Assembly: GCF_008632955.1 (NCBI RefSeq)
Contig: NZ_CP043959.1
Coordinates: 1,550,001 to 1,614,000 of the forward strand
Reading direction: 5' to 3'
Length of the DNA: 64,000 nucleotides
From: Streptomyces tendae
GTDB taxonomy: Bacteria > Actinomycetota > Actinomycetes > Streptomycetales > Streptomycetaceae
The position numbers and the translations under genes were made by a program. The notes under the pieces were generated by a model that made no database searches, had not been told where the DNA came from, and was given only the letters and a program-made list of their open reading frames with translations. Below, piece by piece: positions 35,903 to 44,973 of the stretch; position 1 is the stretch's first letter, and each line of letters opens with the position of its first letter.

Positions 35903-36703
35903 ATGGCCTTCGTCAATTGGTTCAAGCGCAACGTCGTCGTCATCGCGGGTCTGCTGACGCTGGCCTACCTCCTGCTGCCGAACGTCGTCGTCACGGTGTT
36001 CTCCTTCAACAAGCCGAAGGGGCGCTTCAACTACCAGTGGCAGGAGTTCTCCACCGACGCGTGGCGGGACCCGTGCGGGGTGTCCGGGCTGTGCGGCTCG
36101 CTCGGCCTCAGCCTGCAGATCGCCTTGTGGGCCACGCTCGGGGCCACCCTCCTCGGCACGCTGATCGCCTTCGCACTGGTCCGCTACCGCTTCCGCGCCC
36201 GTGGCGCGGTGAACTCGCTGATCTTCCTGCCGATGGCTATGCCCGAGGTGGTGATGGCGGCCTCGCTGCTCACCCTGTTCCTCAACATGGGTGCCGAGCT
36301 GGGCTTCTGGACGATCCTGATCGCCCACATCATGTTCTGCCTCAGCTTCGTCGTGGTCGCCGTGAAGGCGCGCGTGATGTCGATGGACCCCCGGCTCGAG
36401 CAGGCCGCGCAGGACCTGTACGCCGGCCCGGTGCAGACGTTCCTGCGGGTCACGCTGCCGATCGCCGCCCCCGGCATCGCGGCGGGCGCGCTGCTCGCCT
36501 TCGCCCTGTCCTTCGACGACTTCATCATCACCAACTTCAACGCCGGTTCGACCGTCACCTTCCCGATGTTCGTCTGGGGCTCCGCCCAGCGCGGCACGCC
36601 CGTCCAGATCAACGTCATCGGCACGGCCATGTTCGTCGTCGCCGTGGCTCTGGTCCTGGTCTCCATGGCCGTCGGCAACCGCCGCAAGCGGCAGAAGGCC
36701 TAG
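35903..36703 (+). CDS. potC: Polyamine ABC transporter permease 2
   Basis: A 266-residue PotC-type permease with six predicted membrane helices. The EAA loop around residue 168 reads EQAAQDLYAGPVQTFLRVTL. It abuts potB without any gap. The extracytoplasmic stretch FNYQWQEFSTDAWRD after the first helix is typical of PotC/PotI. The amine-oxidase gene lies 38 bases downstream and is probably in the same transcript. Confidence 0.9.
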   Translation: MAFVNWFKRNVVVIAGLLTLAYLLLPNVVVTVFSFNKPKGRFNYQWQEFSTDAWRDPCGVSGLCGSLGLSLQIALWATLGATLLGTLIAFALVRYRFRARGAVNSLIFLPMAMPEVVMAASLLTLFLNMGAELGFWTILIAHIMFCLSFVVVAVKARVMSMDPRLEQAAQDLYAGPVQTFLRVTLPIAAPGIAAGALLAFALSFDDFIITNFNAGSTVTFPMFVWGSAQRGTPVQINVIGTAMFVVAVALVLVSMAVGNRRKRQKA

Positions 36704-36741
36704 CAACCGAGTTCCACAGTCCGCAGTAGGGAGTTGAGATC

Positions 36742-38160
36742 ATGGCCCCGAGCGCCATGAGCCGTTGGACGCAGTCCCTCTCCGAGGCCCGGCCGGTCTC
36801 CTACTGGCTGGACGACCCCGGCCGCCCCGGCCCCGAGCCGGCCCTGGCCGGGCGGACCACCTGTGACCTGCTGGTCGTGGGCGGCGGCTACAGCGGACTG
36901 TGGACCGCGCTGATCGCCAAGGAGCGCGACCCCTCACGGGACGTCGTGCTCGTCGAGGGCCGCGAGGTGGGCTGGGCGGCATCCGGCCGCAACGGCGGGT
37001 TCTGCGCCGCCTCCCTCACCCACGGACTGTCCAACGGACTCACCCGCTGGCCCGAGGAGATCCACACCCTGGAGCGGCTGGGCGCCCGCAACCTCGACGC
37101 CATCGAGGAGACAGTCGCCCGCCACTCCATCGACTGCGACTTCGAGCGCACCGGCGAGATCGACGTCGCCACCGAGCCGTACCAGGCCGAGGAACTGCGC
37201 ACCTGGTACGAGGAGATCGGCGGCCGGGGCCTCGCCGACGGCATCGAGTACCTGGACGCCGACGCCGTGCGCGAGCAGGTCGACTCGCCCACCTTCCGGG
37301 CGGGCCTGTACGACCGCCGGGGCGTCGCCATGCTCAACCCCGCCCGGCTCGCCTGGGGGCTGAAGCGGGCCTGTCTCGACCTCGGGGTGCGCGTGTACGA
37401 GCACACCCCCGCCCTCACCCTTCGGCAGTACGGCGCCGGCATGTCCGTCCGCACCCCGTACGGGGCGATCCGCGCCCGCCGGGTCGCACTCGGCACCAAC
37501 GTCTTCCCCAGCCTGGTGCGCCGGGTGCGCCCGTACACCGTCCCGGTCTACGACTACGCCCTGATGACCGAGCCGCTCACTCCCGAGCAGCTCGCGTCCA
37601 TCGGCTGGAAGAACCGCCAGGGACTCGGCGACAGCGCCAACCAGTTCCACTACTTCCGGCTCTCCGCCGACAACCGCGTCCTGTGGGGCGGCTACGACGC
37701 CGTCTACCCGTACGGGGGCCGGGTGCGCGCCGAGTACGACGACCGGCCGGAGACGTACGCGAGGCTCGCGGGGCACTTCTTCACCTGCTTCCCGCAGCTG
37801 GAGGGGGTGCGCTTCACCCACGCCTGGGGCGGCGCGATCGACACGTGCTCCCGCTTCTCGGCGTTCTTCGGCACCGCCCACGCGGGCCGGGTCGCGTACG
37901 CGGCGGGCTACACCGGGCTCGGCGTAGGGGCCACGCGCTTCGGCGCGGAGGTGATGCTGGACCTGCTGGCGGGGGAGCGGACCGAGCGCACGGAACTGGA
38001 GATGGTGCGCACCAAGCCGCTGCCGTTCCCGCCGGAGCCGTTCGCCTGGACCGGCGTCGCCCTCACCAAGTGGTCGCTGGCCAGGGCGGACGCCCACGAG
38101 GGGCGCCGCAACCTGTGGCTGCGGACGATGGACCGGCTGGGGCTGGGCTTCGACAGCTGA
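36742..38160 (+). CDS. FAD-dependent amine oxidoreductase (PuuB-like)
   Basis: A 472-residue DAO-family flavoprotein. The N-terminal dinucleotide-binding fold reads CDLLVVGGGYSGLWTALIA (~36-54), followed by VLVEGREVGWAASGRNGG, the usual FAD contact of the DadA/PuuB group. The C-terminal WGGAIDTCSRF and GYTGLGVGATRFGAEV complete the FAD site. A gamma-glutamylputrescine oxidase or similar polyamine-oxidising role fits its position after potDABC. GGGAGTTGAG precedes the ATG. The glutamylpolyamine synthetase that would act before it is not in this window. Confidence 0.85.
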   Translation: MAPSAMSRWTQSLSEARPVSYWLDDPGRPGPEPALAGRTTCDLLVVGGGYSGLWTALIAKERDPSRDVVLVEGREVGWAASGRNGGFCAASLTHGLSNGLTRWPEEIHTLERLGARNLDAIEETVARHSIDCDFERTGEIDVATEPYQAEELRTWYEEIGGRGLADGIEYLDADAVREQVDSPTFRAGLYDRRGVAMLNPARLAWGLKRACLDLGVRVYEHTPALTLRQYGAGMSVRTPYGAIRARRVALGTNVFPSLVRRVRPYTVPVYDYALMTEPLTPEQLASIGWKNRQGLGDSANQFHYFRLSADNRVLWGGYDAVYPYGGRVRAEYDDRPETYARLAGHFFTCFPQLEGVRFTHAWGGAIDTCSRFSAFFGTAHAGRVAYAAGYTGLGVGATRFGAEVMLDLLAGERTERTELEMVRTKPLPFPPEPFAWTGVALTKWSLARADAHEGRRNLWLRTMDRLGLGFDS

Positions 38161-38217
38161 GCGGCGCCGAAGGCCACGGGGGCCGCGCGGGGCCGGGCGG
38201 GAAAGCCGCGCGGGGGC

Positions 38218-38246
38218 TTGACAACCGAATTGGTCTGGACCAAATT
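38218..38246 (+). promoter_or_regulatory. Chitinase promoter with DasR-type operator (dre)
   Basis: TTGACA (38218-38223) is followed by TTGGTCTGGACCAA (38230-38243), a perfect match to the two arms of the DasR consensus TGGTCTAGACCA apart from the central base pair. The operator lies between -35 and start point, as expected for repression relieved by glucosamine-6-phosphate. Confidence 0.8.
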
Positions 38247-38290
38247 GAGCGCGCTCCACCCCTCCAACTCCCCCATGCCCGGAGGCCCTT

Positions 38291-40102
38291 GTGGACCGCG
38301 CCAGACCCTCGCCGCCGGCCCTCGCCGCCCTGCTCACCGCCACCGCACTCGCCGCGGCCGGCGTCACCGCACTGACGCCGGCCGCCGTTGCGGACGACGC
38401 CGACCTCGCCCGCAACGGCGGTTTCGAGGCCGGCCTCGACGGCTGGAGCTGTCCGGCGGGCACCACCGTCACCTCACCCGTCCGCAGCGGCGCCTCCGCC
38501 CTGAAGGCCACCCCGGCCGGGTCGGACAACGCCCGCTGCGCCCAGACGGTCACCGTGCGGCCGGACTCCTCCTACACTCTCTCCGGCCACGTCCGCGGCG
38601 CCTACGTGTACCTCGGCGCGAGCGGCACCGGCACCACCGACGTCTCGACCTGGACCCAGTCCGCCCCCGACTGGCAGAAACTCACCACCACCTTCCGCAC
38701 CGGCCCCTCCACCACCCGCGTCACGATCTACACCCACGGCTGGTACGGCACCGGCGCCTACCACGCCGACGACATCACCCTCGTCGGCCCGGGCGGCGAG
38801 ACCGGACAGCCGCCCGTCCCGCCCACCGGCCTCACGGCGTCCGGGGCCACCTCGACCGCCGTGACCCTGTCCTGGTCCCCGGCCGCGGGCGCCACCGGCT
38901 ACGCCGTGTACCGCGACGGCGCCCGGGTCCGCACGGTCACCGGAACCTCCACCACCGTCACCGGCCTGTCGCCCTCGACGGCGTACGCCTTCCAGGTCAG
39001 CGCCCTCAACGACGCGGGGGAGTCGGCCCGTTCGGACACCGTCACCGCGACCACCACCACGCCGGACCCGGGCGGCGGGGACTCCGGCCTCCCGGCCCAC
39101 GCCCTGGTCGGCTACCTCCACGCGAGCTTCGCCAACGGCTCCGGCTACACCCGCCTCGCCGACGTCCCCGACAGCTGGGACGTCATCGACCTGGCCTTCG
39201 GCGAGCCCACCTCCGTCACCTCCGGCGACATCCGCTTCGAACGCTGCCCCGCCGCGGAGTGCCCGGGTGTGGAGAGCGACGCCGAGTTCAAGGCGGCGAT
39301 CGCGGCCAAGCAGGCGGCCGGGAAGAAGGTGCTGATCTCCATCGGCGGCCAGAACGGCCAGGTGCGGCTCACCACCCCCGCCGCCCGCGACACGTTCGTC
39401 TCGTCCGTCTCCAAGATCATCGACGAGTACGGACTGGACGGCCTGGACATCGACTTCGAGGGCCACTCCCTCTCCCTGGACACCGGCGACACCGACTTCA
39501 GGAACCCGAGGACCCCGGTGATCGTCAACCTGATCTCGGCCCTGAAGACGCTCAAGGCCCGCTACGGCGACGACTTCGTCCTGACCATGGCCCCGGAGAC
39601 CTTCTTCGTCCAGCTCGGCCACCAGTTCTACGGCAGCGGCCCGTGGGGCGGCCAGGACCCGAGGGCGGGCGCCTACCTCCCGGTCATCCACGCGCTGCGC
39701 GACGACCTCACCCTGCTGCACGTCCAGGACTACAACTCCGGCCCGATCATGGGCCTGGACGGCCAGTACCACTCCATGGGCGGGGCCGACTTCCACATCG
39801 CCATGACCGACATGCTGCTCACCGGCTTCCCGGTGGCCGGCGACGCGAACAACGTCTTCCCGCCGCTGCGCCCCGACCAGGTCGCCATCGGCATGCCCGC
39901 CACCGTCAACGCCGGCAACGGCCACGTGTCCCCGGCGGAGGTCACCAAGACCCTCAACTGCCTGACCAGACGCACCGACTGCGGCTCGTACGCCACCCAC
40001 GGCACCTGGCCGTCCCTGCGCGGCCTGATGACCTGGTCGATCAACTGGGACCGGTTCGGCGGCTGGGAGTTCCAGCGGACGTTCGACGGCTACTTCGGCT
40101 GA
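38291..40102 (+). CDS. Secreted family-18 chitinase
   Basis: A 603-residue extracellular enzyme. The signal peptide (~1-35) is followed by a carbohydrate-binding beta-sandwich (~38-170; DLARNGGFEAGLDGWS), a fibronectin type III domain (~178-262) and a GH18 catalytic domain (~275-603). The catalytic motif DGLDIDFE is intact, with the general acid Glu at residue ~390. Other GH18 signatures are KVLISIGGQNG and LTMAPETFF. It hydrolyses chitin to chito-oligosaccharides. The upstream DasR operator ties it to N-acetylglucosamine sensing. Its last 62 bases overlap the convergent PAP2 gene. Confidence 0.93.
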   Translation: MDRARPSPPALAALLTATALAAAGVTALTPAAVADDADLARNGGFEAGLDGWSCPAGTTVTSPVRSGASALKATPAGSDNARCAQTVTVRPDSSYTLSGHVRGAYVYLGASGTGTTDVSTWTQSAPDWQKLTTTFRTGPSTTRVTIYTHGWYGTGAYHADDITLVGPGGETGQPPVPPTGLTASGATSTAVTLSWSPAAGATGYAVYRDGARVRTVTGTSTTVTGLSPSTAYAFQVSALNDAGESARSDTVTATTTTPDPGGGDSGLPAHALVGYLHASFANGSGYTRLADVPDSWDVIDLAFGEPTSVTSGDIRFERCPAAECPGVESDAEFKAAIAAKQAAGKKVLISIGGQNGQVRLTTPAARDTFVSSVSKIIDEYGLDGLDIDFEGHSLSLDTGDTDFRNPRTPVIVNLISALKTLKARYGDDFVLTMAPETFFVQLGHQFYGSGPWGGQDPRAGAYLPVIHALRDDLTLLHVQDYNSGPIMGLDGQYHSMGGADFHIAMTDMLLTGFPVAGDANNVFPPLRPDQVAIGMPATVNAGNGHVSPAEVTKTLNCLTRRTDCGSYATHGTWPSLRGLMTWSINWDRFGGWEFQRTFDGYFG

Positions 40103-40679
40103 CCAGCAGCCACACACCGGCCAGCAGCACCGCTCCGAGGCACCAACTGGCCACCACGTCCAGCGGCCAGTGGTAGCCCCGGCGCACCAGGCCGTAGGAG
40201 GCGCCCAGGATCAACGCGGCGCACAGGGCGAGCAGTGCACGGCGTACGGCCGGCGACCGCAGCAGCGGAAGGAGCAGCAGGGTCGCCGCGCCGTACGCCA
40301 CGACCGCGGTGGCGGTGTGGCCGGAGGGGTAGTAGCCGGTCGCCGGCGGCACGGCGGGGGTGCCCGGGCGGTCCGTCCACGCCTTCAGCGGCGCGACCAG
40401 CACCGGCACCAGCACCATCGCCGCCGCCCCGGCGACGGGCGGCAGCCACCAGCGGTCCACACCTGTGGCACGCAGCCGCCACGCCGCAGCGGCCAGCACG
40501 ACCACCAGGACCGGCACCGCCACGTCGACGTTGCCGAGGTCGGAGAGCAGTTCGGAGGCGCGGTCGGGACGTACCAGGGCGTCACTCAGCCGCTCGTCGA
40601 GGCCGAGGAGGGGACCGTCGACGACGACCTGCCAGGTGATCAGCAGGAAGAGCAGAACCGGCGGTCCGAGCAGCAGCAT
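40041..40679 (-). CDS. PAP2-family membrane phosphatase
   Basis: A 212-residue phosphatidic-acid-phosphatase-type membrane protein with about six helices. The three PAP2 motifs are KAWTDRPGTP (K-x6-RP), YYPSGHTA (PSGH) and SYGLVRRGYHWPLDV (R-x5-H-x3-D). Substrates may be phosphatidic acid, diacylglycerol pyrophosphate or undecaprenyl pyrophosphate. The first helix begins at the ATG (MLLLGPPVLLFLLI), which supports this start. The C-terminal ~20 codons overlap the end of the chitinase gene on the other strand. Confidence 0.82.
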   Translation of the reverse strand: MLLLGPPVLLFLLITWQVVVDGPLLGLDERLSDALVRPDRASELLSDLGNVDVAVPVLVVVLAAAAWRLRATGVDRWWLPPVAGAAAMVLVPVLVAPLKAWTDRPGTPAVPPATGYYPSGHTATAVVAYGAATLLLLPLLRSPAVRRALLALCAALILGASYGLVRRGYHWPLDVVASWCLGAVLLAGVWLLVSRSSRRTSAGTPSRRTGPS

Positions 40680-40713
40680 GGTGCACAGCTTCCCAGGCGG
40701 GACGGTCCGGGCA

Positions 40714-40760
40714 CACCGGAGGGCCGGCACAAAGGGGGGGTGTGTGCCGGCCCTCCGGTG
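40714..40760. terminator. 18-bp hairpin in the 40680-41122 intergenic region
   Basis: Perfect 18-bp arms (40714-40731 and 40743-40760) surround an 11-base G-rich loop. It lies upstream of the PAP2 start and downstream of gabT, both on the minus strand. It could end read-through from gabT or form a 5' leader structure. Confidence 0.6.
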
Positions 40761-40928
40761 GACGGCTTGCCGTGACCGATGCCCGACGGCCGTCCGACCG
40801 GAACGTCGCGCGCCCCGGGGGGTATGGGGCGGGCGACCGTCCGATCGTGAGGAGACCCGGGGCCCTCGGGCCCCGGTTGTGTGCGCGAGGGCACGACCAG
40901 GTCGAAGCTGGGGAGGCCTCGCCCTGAG

Positions 40929-40952
40929 CCGCCCACAGTCCCCTGTGGGCGG
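40929..40952 (-). terminator. Terminator candidate after gabT
   Basis: CCGCCCACAG (40929-40938) and CTGTGGGCGG (40943-40952) form a tight hairpin about 170 bases past the minus-strand gabT stop. The remaining bases of the 443-base gap show only minor GC palindromes and no gene. Confidence 0.55.
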
Positions 40953-41122
40953 GGTGTATCTCTCATCCGGGTAGAAACCTACGGCAGGGGGTGGCCCGGC
41001 GACAGGGCACACGGGCACCTGTCATCCACCCCGCACACGTTCTTCACACGCTCTGCCGCTGTCCGGATCCGATCGGCCGGGAACAGGCGGTCCGAACTGG
41101 TCCACCTGCCCCCGATGACGGT

Positions 41123-42457
41123 TCAGACGCCCGCGAAGGCCTGCTCGATGATGTCCAGCCCCTCGTTGAGCAGGTCCTCGCCGATGACCAGCGGGGGCAG
41201 GAAGCGCAGCACGTTGCCGTAGGTGCCACAGGTCAGGACCAGCAGACCCTCCTGGTGGCAGGCCTTGGCCAGTGCGGCCGTCGCCTCCGGGTTCGGCTCC
41301 TTGGTGGCGCGGTCCTTGACCAGCTCGATCGCGATCATCGCGCCGCGGCCGCGGACGTCGCCGATGATGTCGAACTTCTCCGCCATCGCCGTGAGGCGCG
41401 CCTTCATGACGCCCTCGATGGCCTTGGCCCTGGCGTTGAGGTCCAGCTCCTTCATCGTCTCGATGGCGCCCAGCGCGCCCGCGCAGGCCACCGGGTTGCC
41501 GCCGTAGGTGCCGCCCAGACCGCCGGAGTGCGCGGCGTCCATGATCTCCGCGCGGCCGGTGACCGCGGCCAGCGGCAGACCGCCCGCGATGCCCTTCGCC
41601 GTGGTGATGAGGTCCGGCACGATGCCCTCGTCCTCGCAGGCGAACCACTGGCCGGTGCGGCAGAAGCCCGACTGGATCTCGTCGGCGACGAAGACGATGC
41701 CGTTGTCCCGGGCGAACTCGCTGATCGCCGGCAGGAAGCCCTTGGCGGGCTCGATGAAGCCGCCCTCGCCGAGCACCGGCTCGATGATGATCGCGGCGAT
41801 GTTCTCCGCGCCCACCTGCTTGGACATCTCGTCGATGGCCTGCGCGGCGGCCTCCGGGCCCGCGTTCTCCGGGCCGGTGGGCCAGCGGTAGCCGTAGGCG
41901 ACCGGAACGCGGTACACCTCGGGCGCGAACGGACCGAAGCCGTGCTTGTACGGCATGTTCTTCGCGGTCAGCGCCATGGTGAGGTTGGTGCGGCCGTGGT
42001 AGCCGTGGTCGAACACGACGACCGCCTGCCGCCTGGTGTACGCACGCGCGATCTTGACGGCGTTCTCGACGGCCTCGGCGCCGCTGTTGAACAGCGCGGA
42101 CTTCTTGGCGTGGTCGCCCGGGGTCAGCTCGGCGAGCGCCTCGGCGACGGCCACGTAGCCCTCGTACGGCGTCACCATGAAACACGTGTGCGTGAAGTCG
42201 GCGAGCTGGGCGGAGGCGCGGCGGACGACGGCCTCGGCGGAGGCGCCGACGGAGGTCACGGCGATGCCGGAACCGAAGTCGATCAGACGGTTGCCGTCGA
42301 CGTCCTCGATGATCCCGCCGCCGGCGCGCGCGGTGAACACGGGCAGCACGGAGCCCACGCCCTGCGCGACCGCGGCGGTACGGCGGGCCTGCAGCTCCCG
42401 CGACTTCGGGCCGGGGATGGCGGTGACGACGCGGCGCTCCTGCGGAAGTGCGGTCAT
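41123..42457 (-). CDS. gabT: 4-aminobutyrate aminotransferase
   Basis: PLP enzyme converting GABA and 2-oxoglutarate to succinate semialdehyde and glutamate. It is 444 residues, with AGGAG before the ATG at 42457. Motifs are LFNSGAEAVENAVKIAR (phosphate-binding), FDHGYHGRTNLTMALT, VFVADEIQSGFCRTG (pyridine Asp) and the PLP lysine in TTAKGIAGGLPL. The high similarity to GabT motifs and the linked semialdehyde dehydrogenase and polyamine genes support GABA as the substrate. It has its own short leader. Confidence 0.92.
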   Translation of the reverse strand: MTALPQERRVVTAIPGPKSRELQARRTAAVAQGVGSVLPVFTARAGGGIIEDVDGNRLIDFGSGIAVTSVGASAEAVVRRASAQLADFTHTCFMVTPYEGYVAVAEALAELTPGDHAKKSALFNSGAEAVENAVKIARAYTRRQAVVVFDHGYHGRTNLTMALTAKNMPYKHGFGPFAPEVYRVPVAYGYRWPTGPENAGPEAAAQAIDEMSKQVGAENIAAIIIEPVLGEGGFIEPAKGFLPAISEFARDNGIVFVADEIQSGFCRTGQWFACEDEGIVPDLITTAKGIAGGLPLAAVTGRAEIMDAAHSGGLGGTYGGNPVACAGALGAIETMKELDLNARAKAIEGVMKARLTAMAEKFDIIGDVRGRGAMIAIELVKDRATKEPNPEATAALAKACHQEGLLVLTCGTYGNVLRFLPPLVIGEDLLNEGLDIIEQAFAGV

Positions 42458-42690
42458 GCGGGGCTCCTGGGGGTGAAACGGACGCTCTTTGCTTCTTTTC
42501 TCGCAGGCTAGGGCGGGGCGAGAAGGCTGGGCATGCTCCATGTGGGCGTTGTCCGGGGGTCCGGGTTGTCCGCGATGGACATACCCGCCGGCGGGCGGCC
42601 GTGCCGACACGGTACGGCGACACGTTCCGGCCGGGCGCGGACCCCGGCCGTGCAATCGGTGGACTGCGCCTGTCGGGGCGTTAGATTGAC

Positions 42691-44853
42691 GTGCTGATGG
42701 CGGATGCGGCGGCTGCTCAGGGGGCAGGGGCGATGGACAGCGAGGGTACCCAGGACGCGCGGGGCACACAGGCCGGTCCCGTGCCGCGCCCGGCGGGACC
42801 ACCTCAGGTACCGGCGGCGCCACCGCGCCCTACCCGCGCACCGGGCATGCCGCCGCCCCCGGACGGGTCCGCGTTCCTGTCCTGGCTGCGCACCGCCCGC
42901 CCGGAGGCGCTCCCCGGCATCTGGCGGTTCGGGCACCGGCCCCGGCCCGAGGAGGAGCCGGAGCGCATCCCGGGACGCCAGTTGTTCAGCGGCGCGCTGA
43001 TCGCGTTCCTCGTCGGCTGGCTGATCTGGTCCCTGCTGTGGAACGGCTACCTGGGCGGCTGGTGGCTGCTGCCGCTGTACGCGATGATCCCCGACTCCTG
43101 GGCCGAGCCGCACAGCTTCGCCTCCGTGGTGGTCGTCTACGCCTACTACGTGCTCGTCGCCGGGATCATCATGGTCGGCGTGGGCCGGCTCGGCCGCTGG
43201 GGCGAGATCTGGCGCCGCTACGGTCCGCCCGCCTGGCGCCGCGCCCCCCGGGACGAGCCCCCGCCCGCCCCCGAGGAGGACCCGGCCGGCTGGCCCGCGC
43301 TGCGCGCCGCCGGCGCCGTCGACGCCGCCGAGCGGCTCGCCTCCGACGCCCGAGCCGGGATGATGCGGGACGTCGACCACGCCCGCATCGCCCGCGCCTG
43401 GCAGGGCGTGCGCAACGGCCGGCACAGCCTCGCCACCTTCACCGGGGCCGTGCTCAAGGACGGTGCCGCCGCCTGCCCGCACCCCTCCGGGGCCCGCGAC
43501 CTGCCCGCCCGGCAGGCCCGGCACGACCTGCTCACCGGACAGGTCCGGCTCGGCACCACCGCCGACGACCCCCGCAACCCCTACGTCTACCGCGGCACCG
43601 GCCTCGCCCTCGGCCCGGACCTGCTCGGCACCTCCCTGCTCGCGGTCGGGCCGGCCGGGTCGGGCAAGACCGGCGGGGTGGTCCTGCCGGTCGCCGAGTC
43701 GCTGTGTCTCCAGGCGCTCGCCGGGAAGAGCGCCGTGGTGGTGGTCGGCGCGGCCGGCGCGGGCCTCGGCCCGGCCGACGCCTACGACGTCGTCGTCCGC
43801 ATCGGCAGCCCCGACTCCGTCTACGACCTCGACCTGTACGGCGGCACCACCGACCCCGACGAGGCGGCGGCCGTGCTCGCCGAGGCGCTGGTCGGCGACC
43901 TGGCGGACCCGCACCCGGGCAGCGACAGCCGCCGCTCCACCACCGTCCTCGCCCAGCTCCTCGGCCCGTTCCGCGCGGTGCACGGCCGTTTCCCGTCGGT
44001 GCCCGAACTGCGGCAGCTCCTCGACGGCGCCCCCGGCCCGCTGGCCGCCCTGCGCAAGGGGCTGCAGGACGCGGGCCAGGAGTCGCTGCTGCGTGAACTC
44101 GACGCCCGCGAACGGCAGCTGGCCCACCCCGGCGACGTGGGCGGGATCCTCGCCGACCGGGTGGCGCTGCTGGACCGGCCCGCCTTCGCCGGGTTCTTCG
44201 ACACCTCGGGACAGTCCCGGCCGTTCTCCCTCAAGGCGCTCGACCACCCGGTCCGGGTGCGCGTGGACCTGCCCCAGCGGGGTCACGCCGACGCCTCGCG
44301 GATGCTGGCGCGCCTGGTGCTCGCGCAGTTCACCGCGAGCGTGACCGTACGCGAGGACCGCTCCCTGTTCGCCTGCCTGGTGCTGGACGACGCCACCGGC
44401 GTGATCACCCCCGAGGCCGTGCGCGGCATCCAGCGGCTGCGGTCGGCCAACGCCGGTGTGGTGCTGACCCTGCGCACCCTGGACGACGTGCCCCGGCCAC
44501 TGCGCGGGCCGCTGCTCGGCGCCACCGGCTGCCGCATGGCGCTGGCCGGGCTCACCCCCTGGGACGGCCAGGACTTCGCCGAGGTCTGGGGCAAGGAGTG
44601 GACCGAGGCACGGGACGTCACCGACCGGCAGATCATCGCCGAGAGCCCGGCGGGCAAGGCGGTGCATGCGTTGCGCCGCGCGATCACCGGCAAGGCGCCG
44701 ACCGCGCGGGCGGTCACCGTGCGTCAGGTCGAACGGGAACGGTGGTCGGCCTCCGAGCTGGCGCACGCGGTGCCCGCGGGACACGCGGTCCTGTCGCTGA
44801 CGAACGTGAAGGGGGAGCACGCGCCGCCGCTGCTGGTGGACCTGCGGGAGTGA
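42691..44853 (+). CDS. Membrane-anchored coupling-protein-like ATPase
   Basis: A 720-residue protein. A Pro-rich cytoplasmic N-terminus (~1-60) is followed by two membrane helices (~98-120 and ~150-168) and a large ATPase domain. Walker A is GPAGSGKTGG at ~320-329 and Walker B LFACLVLDDATG at ~565-576. The layout resembles TraD/VirD4 coupling proteins and other HerA-FtsK ATPases, but no relaxase or secretion gene lies nearby. It is conserved at this place in Streptomyces as an ATP/GTP-binding protein of unknown role. The GTG at 42691 follows a TTAGAT -10 candidate by only a few bases, so a leaderless mRNA is possible. ATGs at 42697 and 42733 are alternatives. Confidence 0.75.
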   Translation: MLMADAAAAQGAGAMDSEGTQDARGTQAGPVPRPAGPPQVPAAPPRPTRAPGMPPPPDGSAFLSWLRTARPEALPGIWRFGHRPRPEEEPERIPGRQLFSGALIAFLVGWLIWSLLWNGYLGGWWLLPLYAMIPDSWAEPHSFASVVVVYAYYVLVAGIIMVGVGRLGRWGEIWRRYGPPAWRRAPRDEPPPAPEEDPAGWPALRAAGAVDAAERLASDARAGMMRDVDHARIARAWQGVRNGRHSLATFTGAVLKDGAAACPHPSGARDLPARQARHDLLTGQVRLGTTADDPRNPYVYRGTGLALGPDLLGTSLLAVGPAGSGKTGGVVLPVAESLCLQALAGKSAVVVVGAAGAGLGPADAYDVVVRIGSPDSVYDLDLYGGTTDPDEAAAVLAEALVGDLADPHPGSDSRRSTTVLAQLLGPFRAVHGRFPSVPELRQLLDGAPGPLAALRKGLQDAGQESLLRELDARERQLAHPGDVGGILADRVALLDRPAFAGFFDTSGQSRPFSLKALDHPVRVRVDLPQRGHADASRMLARLVLAQFTASVTVREDRSLFACLVLDDATGVITPEAVRGIQRLRSANAGVVLTLRTLDDVPRPLRGPLLGATGCRMALAGLTPWDGQDFAEVWGKEWTEARDVTDRQIIAESPAGKAVHALRRAITGKAPTARAVTVRQVERERWSASELAHAVPAGHAVLSLTNVKGEHAPPLLVDLRE

Positions 44854-44973
44854 CCTGACCCGGCCGCCGGGGACCGTACGGTGAGGCAGAATCGACACAG
44901 GTCGTTCATACGAGACGGCCAAAAGATCACTGTTCTCGCACACCCGACGCCGATCCGAAGGCTCACCGCCCCG

